Part shown: positions 1-7,080 of the stretch, in pieces
How positions within the stretch are numbered: position 1 is the stretch's first letter
Layout of the letters: each line of letters starts with the position of its first letter
Assembly (NCBI GenBank): GCA_910589025.1
Contig: CAJURM010000004.1
Location: 130,902 to 194,901 of the forward strand
Length of the DNA stretch: 64,000 bases
Direction of reading: 5' to 3'
Origin: an uncultured Odoribacter sp.
Lineage (GTDB): Bacteria > Bacteroidota > Bacteroidia > Bacteroidales > Marinifilaceae
Program-made: the position numbers and the translations under genes
Notes under the pieces: model-generated
What the model was told of the DNA's origin: nothing
Seen by the model: the letters and a program-made list of their open reading frames with translations, nothing else
Database searches by the model: none

Positions 1-638
1 TGGTCCGGGCGTTTCACATGGAGCTGATTTCCTCTATTTTGGGGCAGTTCATGGGAATGGGGGTGATTGCTTTGCTGATTGTGTTCCAGCAGGAAGTGAG
101 GCGTTTTTTGCTGCTGCTTGGGAGTAAGTATAATTTGCAGAATATCTTTAATCTGGAAAGTTTTCTTGCCAAGCCTGAAATCAAGGAGGATGTGTCGGAA
201 GCTATAGCCGAAGCTTGCGGTCGTTTTACAGCGTCCTATACGGGGGCACTGATTGTTTTTGCCCAGAATACGGAATTGTTTACGTATGCTCAGACGGGGG
301 TGATACTGAGAGCGCAGGTGACGGATGAACTGATTGAGAATATTTTCTTTAAAAATACACCTTTGCATGACGGGGCTGTCATTATTGCCGACAATAAAAT
401 TCTGGCCGCCCGTTGTATCCTTCCGGTTTCCGATCGTCTGGACATTCCCGGAAGTATGGGTTTGCGCCACAGGGCTGCCTTGGGATTGAGTGCAGTGAGT
501 GATGCCATGATTGTCGTGGTGAGTGAAGAAACCGGTAGTATTACTTTTTTTAAGGACGGGAAGTATAAAGTGCGTGTTACTCCGGAGGAGTTGAAGCGTT
601 TTCTAAGTAGGGACTTTACCGGATTCGTGGTGGATTAA
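1..638 (+). CDS. cdaA: Diadenylate cyclase CdaA-type, 5' end cut off by window
   Basis: Membrane-bound diadenylate cyclase that makes cyclic di-AMP from two ATP. The reading frame is open from the first bases of the window, so the true start and the first membrane helices lie upstream; the visible part begins within the last N-terminal helix (GVIALLIVF, then QQEVRRFL). The DisA_N catalytic domain is complete, with the signature LHDGA and GLRHRAALG motifs that bind and position ATP. The family is normally about 250-280 aa with three membrane helices, so roughly a quarter is missing. The next gene follows after about 110 bp. c-di-AMP usually controls potassium and osmotic balance and cell-wall homeostasis; nothing here shows its target in this organism. 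Confidence 0.93.
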   Translation, partial: VRAFHMELISSILGQFMGMGVIALLIVFQQEVRRFLLLLGSKYNLQNIFNLESFLAKPEIKEDVSEAIAEACGRFTASYTGALIVFAQNTELFTYAQTGVILRAQVTDELIENIFFKNTPLHDGAVIIADNKILAARCILPVSDRLDIPGSMGLRHRAALGLSAVSDAMIVVVSEETGSITFFKDGKYKVRVTPEELKRFLSRDFTGFVVD

Positions 639-745
639 CCCCGTAGGATTGACTACTTTTCTGTAAATTATAGAGGTAATTATTCAGACGTTGTTTATAA
701 CTTTTTGCTTTTTTGGGCGTTAAAGAAAGGCAAAAACGGAGGCGG

Positions 746-1597
746 ATGAATGTATTTGTTACCGGGTTGCATGGATTTATCGGTCAGGGAGTAAAGGCGG
801 AGTTTGAACGCTGTGGGCACAAGGTGTTTCCCGTGCCGAGGGAGGATTTATTGTTGGGAGGCAAGGGGTTGGACCGGATTACGGAGCAAGCCGAGATGAT
901 TGTGAATCTGGCCGGGACGACGGTGACAGGAAGATGGACCGAGGACCGGATGATTGATATTCTGGAGTCGCGCAGGGTGTCTACCCGCAATTTAGTGGAT
1001 TCGGTAAACCGTTGTTCAAAAAAGTTGCAGTTGTTCATCAATGCTTCGGCTGTCGGTATTTATCAGCCCGATAGGTTTTGTGATGAAGAGTCTTCCGATA
1101 TCGGTAATCATTTTTTGGCAAAGGTGGCTCATGCTTGGGAGGAAGAGGTAGGGAAATTGCGGGATGTGAGGAAGGTCGTTCTGCGTTTCGGTATTGTTAT
1201 TGCTTCCGGAGGCGGTGCATTGAAAAAAATGATGCCTTGGCTGAAAAGCAGGATTGCCTTGGTGTTGGGAAATGGTGGGCAGGAGTTTCCGCTTATTCAT
1301 ATGGAAGATATTACTGGTTTTATGGTTTATTTATTGAGGCATCCGGAACTGGATGGAGTGTATAATATGGTGATTCCCAATAGTGTGAATTATCGTGAAT
1401 TTGTTGCTGCTTTGTCCGGTTATAAGAAACCTTTGCTGCGTTTAAGGGTTCCTGCGTGGGTGCTGGGGGTAATTATGGGGCCGGCTTCTGCCGTTGTGAC
1501 GCGTTCGGCTCATGTGATTCCCTGGCGGTTGATGAAGTCGGGCTATGAGTATAAATGCCGGACGGTGAAGGACGTGGTTGAAGAGTTGAAAAGTTAA
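746..1597 (+). CDS. TIGR01777-family NAD-dependent epimerase/dehydratase (SDR39U1/YfcH-like)
   Basis: Short-chain dehydrogenase-like protein of 283 aa. The N-terminus (MNVFVTGLHGFIGQ) is the Rossmann glycine-rich NAD(P) motif, followed by the INASAVGIYQ region typical of the TIGR01777 group and a C-terminal DUF1731-like segment around LLRLRVPAWVLG. The substrate of this family is not established. I chose the ATG at 746, preceded by the purine-rich ACGGAGGCGG, because an earlier in-frame ATG at 713 would add eleven basic residues ahead of the Rossmann strand. It ends just before a long bidirectional terminator hairpin shared with purC, which is convergent. Confidence 0.88.
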   Translation: MNVFVTGLHGFIGQGVKAEFERCGHKVFPVPREDLLLGGKGLDRITEQAEMIVNLAGTTVTGRWTEDRMIDILESRRVSTRNLVDSVNRCSKKLQLFINASAVGIYQPDRFCDEESSDIGNHFLAKVAHAWEEEVGKLRDVRKVVLRFGIVIASGGGALKKMMPWLKSRIALVLGNGGQEFPLIHMEDITGFMVYLLRHPELDGVYNMVIPNSVNYREFVAALSGYKKPLLRLRVPAWVLGVIMGPASAVVTRSAHVIPWRLMKSGYEYKCRTVKDVVEELKS

Positions 1598-1640
1598 AGA
1601 GTTGAAAAGAAATTTCCTTTCAACTCTTTAACTTTTTTTT
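1591..1640. terminator. Bidirectional terminator between epimerase gene and purC
   Basis: A perfect 17-bp inverted repeat, left arm AAGTTAAAGAGTTGAAA (1591-1607) and right arm 1618-1634, separated by 10 nt and followed by a T-run on the + strand. It lies between two convergent genes, so it can end both transcripts. The left arm overlaps the last codons of the epimerase gene. Confidence 0.85.
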
Positions 1641-1646
1641 ACCGTT

Positions 1647-2597
1647 TCAATTTTTCAACTTTTCCAACTCCTCCGTCACATTCTTTTCAATGCGTTGCAG
1701 GATGTTGGTTCCTTCGCCTTTTACGAATTTCTGTTCGGTGATATTTTCGTACAGTTCGATGTAACGGTCGGTGATGCCGGCAATGATTGCAGGGGTCATT
1801 TCCGGTACTTTCTGTCCGTTCAGTCCCTGAAATCCGTTGTCCATCAGCCATTCCCGTACAAATTCTTTGGAAAGCTGTTTTTGTTTTTCACCTTTGTCGA
1901 AGCGTTCCTGGTAGCCTTCGGCATAGAAATAGCGGGAAGAATCGGGGGTATGGATTTCGTCAATCAGGTAGATTTTTCCGTCTTTTTTTCCGAATTCATA
2001 TTTGGTGTCCACTAAGATTAAGCCTTTTTCTGCAGCCATCTGTGAACCCCTTTCAAACAAGGCGAGCGTATATTTTTCCAGTTGTTCGTAATCTTCTTTG
2101 CTTACCAGTCCCTGTGCAATGATTTCTTCTTTGGAGATGTTTTCATCGTGTCCTTCGTCGGCTTTGGTTGTCGGGGTAATCAGCGGAGCAGGGAATTTCT
2201 GATTTTCTTTCATTCCTTCCGGAAGCGGGTGACCGCATAGTGTCCGGCCTCCTTCTTTATATAACCGCCATGAACTTCCAGTCAGATAGCCCCGGATGAC
2301 CATTTCGACTTTGAACGGTTCGCATTTGTGACCGATTGTTACCATCGGGTCGGGGGTGGCGATTTTCCAGTTCGGAACGATGTCAGCGGTGGCGTCGAGA
2401 AATTTAGAAGCAATTTGATTCAGTACTTGTCCTTTGTAGGGGATGCCTTCCGGAAGGACGACATCGAATGCGGAAATCCGGTCGGATACCAGCATCACCA
2501 GATATTCATCGTTGATGTTGTATACGTCGCGTACTTTTCCTTTATATACACTTTTCTGACCGGGAAAGTGGAAATCGGTTTTTACAATAGCTTCCAT
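1647..2597 (-). CDS. purC: Phosphoribosylaminoimidazole-succinocarboxamide synthase
   Basis: SAICAR synthase, which joins aspartate to CAIR using ATP in step eight of de novo purine synthesis in the cytoplasm. The 316-aa protein is the long form common in Bacteroidetes. Recognisable are the KGKVRDVY start region, LVSDRISAFD, the EMVIRGYLTGSSW segment, and LVDTKYEFG with LIDEIHTPDSSRY near the active site. The start ATG at 2597 lies 36 bp downstream of a TAATTTTG promoter box (2633-2640, minus strand). It is transcribed alone and divergently from nothing obvious; phoH upstream is on the same strand but separated by 86 bp. Confidence 0.97.
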   Translation of the reverse strand: MEAIVKTDFHFPGQKSVYKGKVRDVYNINDEYLVMLVSDRISAFDVVLPEGIPYKGQVLNQIASKFLDATADIVPNWKIATPDPMVTIGHKCEPFKVEMVIRGYLTGSSWRLYKEGGRTLCGHPLPEGMKENQKFPAPLITPTTKADEGHDENISKEEIIAQGLVSKEDYEQLEKYTLALFERGSQMAAEKGLILVDTKYEFGKKDGKIYLIDEIHTPDSSRYFYAEGYQERFDKGEKQKQLSKEFVREWLMDNGFQGLNGQKVPEMTPAIIAGITDRYIELYENITEQKFVKGEGTNILQRIEKNVTEELEKLKN

Positions 2598-2632
2598 GCT
2601 CGTTTGGGTTATAATTTGGTTTTATGAATGGC

Positions 2633-2640
2633 CAAAATTA
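2633..2640 (-). promoter_or_regulatory. Promoter -7 box for purC
   Basis: Minus-strand TAATTTTG matches the Bacteroidetes TAnnTTTG consensus 36 bp upstream of the purC start. Found by eye only. Confidence 0.55.
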
Positions 2641-2682
2641 ATAAATTTCTGCCTAAATGATGTGGTGTGTTGTCCGGAGTTT

Positions 2683-3657
2683 TTATTTTTCTGTACCGGG
2701 TTTGGTATCGGGTGAGTTTTTCTGTTCTTTTTCATAGGCGTTGACGATGTCTTTTACAAGGCGGTGGCGGATGATGTCTGATCCGTCAAATTCGACAAAG
2801 GCAATGCCTTTGATTTTGCGCAGGATTTTGAATGCCTGTTTGAGTCCCGAATCGGAGTGTCGCGGCAGGTCTATCTGGCTCATGTCGCCGGTTACGACGA
2901 ATTTGGCGCTGGTGCCCATCCGGGTGAGGAACATTTTCAGCTGGTTGCGGGTTGTGTTCTGGGCTTCGTCCAGGATGACAAAGGCGTCGTTCAGGGTACG
3001 TCCGCGCATGTAAGCTAAAGGTGCAATTTGTATGACTTCGCTTTCGAGGTAATCTTCCAGTTTCTTGGGCGGAATCATGTCCGACAGGGCATCATACAGG
3101 GGCTGTAGATAGGGATCCACTTTTTCTTTCAGGTCGCCGGGCAGGAAGCCTAAACTTTCGCCTGCTTCTACTGCCGGACGGCTGAGAATAATCCGCCTTA
3201 TTTCCCGATTGCGCAAAGCCCTGACGGCCAGTGCAATTGCTGTATATGTTTTGCCAGATCCCGCCGGACCGGTAGCAAATAACAGGTCGTTGGTTTTGGA
3301 CAGTTCGACCAGTTTCCGTTGGTTGGCTGTTCTGGCTCGGATGGCTTTTCCTCCGTTGCCGAACAGGATGATGGATTCGTTGTCTTCTGGGGTTTCGATG
3401 GTGTTGTCTTCCAGGATAATCCGTTTCAGATTGGCCACCGTCAGCATGTTGTAGCGGTGATAATGTTCCAGCAATGCTGTAATTTTGCCGTAGAGCAGTT
3501 CCTGGTCTTTTTCTTCACCCTGGATAATGATTTCGTCGCCTCTTGCCGTGATTTTCAGTTTGGGGAAGTAATCTCTGAGAATATTGAATTTTGTGTTGTT
3601 AACTCCATAGAAGTCAATGGGGTCAATGTTACCGATACTTATTCTTTTTTCTGTCAT
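2683..3657 (-). CDS. phoH: PhoH-family P-loop ATPase/RNA helicase-like protein
   Basis: Cytoplasmic P-loop NTPase of the PhoH family (324 aa, the usual length). Residues 1-110 hold the variable KH-like N-terminal region, then GPAGSGKT (about residues 130-137) is Walker A and VILDEAQN (about 228-235) is Walker B, followed by VTGDMSQIDLP, the sensor motif. The family is linked to RNA metabolism and ribosome maturation through partners such as YbeY, but the exact reaction is uncertain. The gene is divergent from mazG, with overlapping upstream regions. The first amino acids (MTEKRISIGN) follow directly from the ATG at 3657. Confidence 0.92.
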   Translation of the reverse strand: MTEKRISIGNIDPIDFYGVNNTKFNILRDYFPKLKITARGDEIIIQGEEKDQELLYGKITALLEHYHRYNMLTVANLKRIILEDNTIETPEDNESIILFGNGGKAIRARTANQRKLVELSKTNDLLFATGPAGSGKTYTAIALAVRALRNREIRRIILSRPAVEAGESLGFLPGDLKEKVDPYLQPLYDALSDMIPPKKLEDYLESEVIQIAPLAYMRGRTLNDAFVILDEAQNTTRNQLKMFLTRMGTSAKFVVTGDMSQIDLPRHSDSGLKQAFKILRKIKGIAFVEFDGSDIIRHRLVKDIVNAYEKEQKNSPDTKPGTEK

Positions 3658-3677
3658 GAAACTTCAAATAAAACCTT

Positions 3678-3685
3678 TATTTTTG
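3678..3685 (+). promoter_or_regulatory. Promoter -7 box for mazG
   Basis: TATTTTTG matches TAnnTTTG and lies 57 bp before the mazG ATG at 3743, in the intergenic region shared with divergent phoH. It lies downstream of the earlier in-frame ATG at 3617, which argues against starting mazG there. Confidence 0.5.
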
Positions 3686-3742
3686 CAGGTGCAAATTAGC
3701 AAAAAAACGATTAATAACAAGTCTTGGCTGAAAGATAGGGTG

Positions 3743-4534
3743 ATGAATGATTTGATTCAGAAAAAAGAGGCTTTTGCAGAGTTGCTTGAGGTTATAGCGA
3801 CGTTACGCGAGAAGTGTCCTTGGGATAAGAAACAGACGATGGAGTCTTTGCGGAGTCTGAGTATTGAGGAGGTGTATGAACTGGGGGATGCCGTTTTGGA
3901 CAAGGATATGGCGGAGGTGAAGAAGGAATTGGGTGACCTGATTATGCATATTGTGTTTTATGCGCAGTTGGGACAGGAAGCCGGAGTGTTTGATATGGCG
4001 GATGTGCTGACAGGAATTTGTGAGAAACTGAAGTACCGGCATCCTCATATTTACGGTGATGTGCAGGTGGAGAATGCGGAGGAGGTATTGCAGAACTGGG
4101 AGCAGTTGAAGTTGAAGGAGAAAGGTCGGAAACACCGGGTGTTGGAAGGGGTGCCCCGTTCCCTGCCTGCTTTGGTGAAGGCTTACCGCATGCAGGATAA
4201 AGTGAGAGGTGTGGGGTTTGACTGGAAGAAAAAGGAGGATGTGTGGGAAAAGGTGAAAGAGGAGCTTGGAGAGCTGGAGGAGGAGATGAGGCAGGGAAAT
4301 ACGGAAGAAATGGAAGAGGAGTTCGGGGATTTTATGTTTGCAGTAATCAATGCCGCCCGGTTGTATGGCATCAATCCTGAAAATGCGCTGGAGAAAACGA
4401 ACCGGAAGTTTTTGAGGCGTTTTAGTTATGTGGAGGATCAGGCAAACCGGATGGGAAGGAAACTATCGGATATGACGCTTGAAGAAATGGATGGTTATTG
4501 GGAAGAGGCGAAAAAGGAAGAAAATAAAGGGTAA
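3743..4534 (+). CDS. mazG: Nucleoside triphosphate pyrophosphohydrolase MazG
   Basis: House-cleaning enzyme that hydrolyses NTPs and non-canonical dNTPs to the monophosphate and pyrophosphate. The 263-aa protein has two MazG repeats: the first has LREKCPWDKKQT, the EEVYEL metal-binding glutamates and KKELGDLIMHIVF; the second has KEELGELEEEM and EEFGDFMFAVINAARL. This two-domain layout is the long E. coli-type MazG. The ATG at 3743 is preferred over one at 3617 because it begins the conserved sequence and sits after the promoter box. The next gene starts four bases after its stop codon, so the two are probably co-transcribed. Confidence 0.95.
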   Translation: MNDLIQKKEAFAELLEVIATLREKCPWDKKQTMESLRSLSIEEVYELGDAVLDKDMAEVKKELGDLIMHIVFYAQLGQEAGVFDMADVLTGICEKLKYRHPHIYGDVQVENAEEVLQNWEQLKLKEKGRKHRVLEGVPRSLPALVKAYRMQDKVRGVGFDWKKKEDVWEKVKEELGELEEEMRQGNTEEMEEEFGDFMFAVINAARLYGINPENALEKTNRKFLRRFSYVEDQANRMGRKLSDMTLEEMDGYWEEAKKEENKG

Positions 4535-4538
4535 TGCT

Positions 4539-4889
4539 ATGGAACTGACTGGAAAATGGAGGTATCAGGAAGAGTACGGATACGGTATGACGGAGGGAGA
4601 GCTGGTTCTGACCCAGGAGGGGGAACAGTTGTCTGGCAGGATTATTTTTACCGACAGGGTGGATGATGAGGAAGGCTATATGATTCAGGAGTTTGTGAGG
4701 GGATGGGTGCGTGACCGGAAGGTCAGGCTGGAGGCGTATGAGTATGATATTATCCATGCGGAACATGAGGTGTGTTATGAGTTGGATTGTTGGTTCGGCA
4801 TCCTGTTGGATGACAGGACGATAAAAGGAATCAGTGAGGATGACCAAGGTGTGGAAGGGTATTTTGTTTTTGAAAAGGTTGAAGAGTAA
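4539..4889 (+). CDS. Hypothetical acidic protein following mazG
   Basis: Unrecognised protein of 116 aa, starting at the ATG four bases after the mazG stop and so almost certainly translated from the mazG mRNA. It begins MELTGKWRYQEEYGYG and alternates strands with acidic turns (for example GELVLTQEGEQLSGRIIF and DRKVRLEAYEYD), which resembles a small lipocalin-like or beta-barrel fold; that is an inference from pattern only. No signal peptide or membrane segment is visible, so it is probably cytoplasmic. An in-frame ATG at 4479 inside mazG would add a very basic 20-residue leader and looks spurious. Confidence 0.7.
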   Translation: MELTGKWRYQEEYGYGMTEGELVLTQEGEQLSGRIIFTDRVDDEEGYMIQEFVRGWVRDRKVRLEAYEYDIIHAEHEVCYELDCWFGILLDDRTIKGISEDDQGVEGYFVFEKVEE

Positions 4890-4910
4890 AGAAATATAAC
4901 TCTTTGTTTG

Positions 4911-4938
4911 AAAAGCTGATGAAAGTCAGCTTTTTTTT
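4911..4938 (+). terminator. Rho-independent terminator of mazG operon
   Basis: AAAAGCTGA, a six-base loop, then TCAGCTTTTTTTT with a long T-run, directly after the hypothetical gene downstream of mazG. Confidence 0.85.
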
Positions 4939-5076
4939 GTTTCTAAATAGGATGTGTTGTATTTTTATTTGCGGATTGTCTTTAAAAAAACGCTTTAAAA
5001 TTTCTGAGGGAGAAAAAAATACATTAATTTAGGCGTTTGTTTTTCGTGAAAGAGTAATTAATATAAAATATAACGT

Positions 5077-6201
5077 ATGAAGTTTGTTGTATCAAGTAAT
5101 GCAATGCTTACGCGTTTACAGGCGGTAAGTAAAGTGATCGGTGGAAAATCGGTACAGCCTATTCTGGATAATATCCTTTTGGTTGCTGCCAACGGTTCGC
5201 TGTATGCTACGGCGTCGGATAAGGAAACCACAATGGAGGCCAAAATAGAGTTGGACAATCTGGAAGAGGAAGGGAGAATAACCATTCCGGCCAAGATTTT
5301 GCTGGATATGCTGAAGGAGTTTCCGGAGCAGCCCCTGACGTTTGATATCAATGAATCGACCCATGAAGTGAAAATCATTTCCGAAAAGGGTGAGTTTTCG
5401 GTTCGGGGTGAAAGTGAGGAGGATTATCCGGTGCAAGGAACTCCGGAAGGCGAAAATACCTCTTTCTCCACGAAGTGCGGTTTGATGCTGGACGGTATTG
5501 TGAAGTCAATCTTCGCTACGGCTAACGATGATTTGCGTCCGGTGATGAACTGTATCCTGATAGAAATGAACGAGGATAATTTTACTTTCGTAGCTTCGGA
5601 TGCCCATAAACTTGTCAGATACAAACGTTTTGATGCCAAAAGTGATGGCGGACAGCATGCTTTGATTTTGCCGAAAAAGCCGGCTTTGATGCTTAAGAAT
5701 ATTCTTCCGAAGGATGATGCCGATCTGGAAATTTCTTTTAATGAAAAGATGGCTTGTTTTGTTTTCGGTGATTATAAAATGACTTCTACTTTGGTGGAAG
5801 GTCGTTTCCCGAATTACAATTCGGTGATTCCGCAGAATAATCCGAAAAAAATCATTATTGAAAAGAAAGAGTTGTATAACTCTTTGCGCCGGGTATCCGT
5901 GATGGCAAATCAGGCGAGCAATTTGGTGAAGTTTGATTTGGTGGGGGGGCAACTGACTATTTCGGCTCAGGATGTGGATTATTCCATGTCGGGACATGAA
6001 ACACTGACCTGTCAGTATGAAGGGGAGGATATTGCTATTGGATTCAAATCGCCTTTTGTGCTGGAAATATTGTCCAATATCGAGTCGGAGAATGTGGTGT
6101 TGGAATTGTCGGACCCGACCCGTCCGGGATTGTTCCTGCCTTTTGAAAATGAGGATAAGGACGAGGATTTGCTGATGTTGTTGATGCCGATGATGGTATA
6201 A
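5077..6201 (+). CDS. dnaN: DNA polymerase III beta subunit (sliding clamp)
   Basis: The beta clamp forms a ring dimer around DNA and tethers the replicative polymerase. The 374-aa protein has the usual length and three clamp domains of about 120 residues each; conserved landmarks are NAMLTRLQAVSKVIGGKS at the start, ATDKET-like ATASDKETTM, FVASDAHKL in the middle domain and the C-terminal LLMLLMPMMV that lines the partner-binding pocket. Here it is not next to dnaA or recF; it is followed by a DnaQ-like exonuclease gene, after a terminator hairpin. It has its own 190-bp upstream region. Confidence 0.98.
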   Translation: MKFVVSSNAMLTRLQAVSKVIGGKSVQPILDNILLVAANGSLYATASDKETTMEAKIELDNLEEEGRITIPAKILLDMLKEFPEQPLTFDINESTHEVKIISEKGEFSVRGESEEDYPVQGTPEGENTSFSTKCGLMLDGIVKSIFATANDDLRPVMNCILIEMNEDNFTFVASDAHKLVRYKRFDAKSDGGQHALILPKKPALMLKNILPKDDADLEISFNEKMACFVFGDYKMTSTLVEGRFPNYNSVIPQNNPKKIIIEKKELYNSLRRVSVMANQASNLVKFDLVGGQLTISAQDVDYSMSGHETLTCQYEGEDIAIGFKSPFVLEILSNIESENVVLELSDPTRPGLFLPFENEDKDEDLLMLLMPMMV

Positions 6202-6219
6202 TATTATCCAACGGATCCG

Positions 6220-6266
6220 AAAGCCGGAAAGGTCAGTAATCTGAATGCTCTTTCCGGCTTTCCGGT
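6220..6266 (+). terminator. Terminator after dnaN
   Basis: AAAGCCGGAAAG (6220-6231) pairs perfectly with CTTTCCGGCTTT (6250-6261), followed by a GC-clamp and T-run. It lies between dnaN and the exonuclease gene, so the two are probably separate or only partly coupled. Confidence 0.75.
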
Positions 6267-6292
6267 TTTTAGGATTTTTTTATTTGCAGAAG

Positions 6293-7069
6293 ATGAATTT
6301 GAATTTAGCCAATTGTATTGTTTTTTTTGACCTGGAAACCACAGGTGTGAATATATCGAAGGACCGGATTGTGGAAATTTCGGTGCTGAAAGTGCATCCG
6401 AACGGAAAGGAAGAACAAAGGACGATCCGTGTCAATCCGGAAATGCCGATTCCGAAGGAGGCTTCCGAGGTACACGGGATTTATGATGAGGATGTGAAGG
6501 AGTGTCCGACGTTTAAAGAGATTGCCAAGGAGCTGGCGCGTTTTATGGAAGGATGCGATTTGGGAGGATATAATTCCAATCGTTTTGATGTTCCTTTGCT
6601 GGCGGAGGAGTTTCTGAGGGTAGGGGTGGATTTTGATATGCGCAAACGCAAGTTTGTGGATGTGCAGACGATTTTCCATAAAATGGAACAGCGGACACTT
6701 TCTGCCGCTTACCGTTTTTATTGTGATAAATGTCTGGAAGATGCGCATTCGGCTGCTGCCGATACGACGGCAACGTATGAGGTGCTGAAAGCACAATTGG
6801 AGCGCTACGGGGATAAGCTTGAAAATAATATTGAGTTTTTGAGTAAGTTTTCCACGCAGAATAATACGGTGGATTTTGCCGGTTTCATCGTATATAATGA
6901 AAAAGGGGAGGAAGTGTTTAATTTCGGAAAGAATAAGGGCGTTCCAGTGGAAAAGGTGTTGAAGGAACAGCCGGGATATTTTTCCTGGATTATCAACAGT
7001 GAATTTCCTTTGTATACGAAGAAGGTATTGACCGAAATCAAACTGAGAGGAACGGGGATGCTGAAATAG
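6293..7069 (+). CDS. DEDDh 3'-5' exonuclease (DnaQ/PolC epsilon-like) with C-terminal DUF3820-like region
   Basis: Metal-dependent exonuclease of 258 aa. FFDLETTG (Asp13, Glu15) is ExoI, the middle region has GYNSNRFDVPLL (ExoII), and AHSAAADTTAT supplies the DEDDh histidine and last aspartate (ExoIII). The C-terminal 60 residues (FGKNKGVPVEKVL, GYFSWIINS) resemble the DUF3820 module often attached to DNA-processing nucleases. It could be the proofreading subunit of DNA polymerase III or a separate repair/RNA exonuclease; its place after dnaN fits either. I start at the ATG at 6293 since the earlier ATG (6245) lies inside the terminator hairpin. The gldFG gene follows 11 bp later. Confidence 0.88.
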   Translation: MNLNLANCIVFFDLETTGVNISKDRIVEISVLKVHPNGKEEQRTIRVNPEMPIPKEASEVHGIYDEDVKECPTFKEIAKELARFMEGCDLGGYNSNRFDVPLLAEEFLRVGVDFDMRKRKFVDVQTIFHKMEQRTLSAAYRFYCDKCLEDAHSAAADTTATYEVLKAQLERYGDKLENNIEFLSKFSTQNNTVDFAGFIVYNEKGEEVFNFGKNKGVPVEKVLKEQPGYFSWIINSEFPLYTKKVLTEIKLRGTGMLK

Positions 7070-7080
7070 GGGAGAAGACT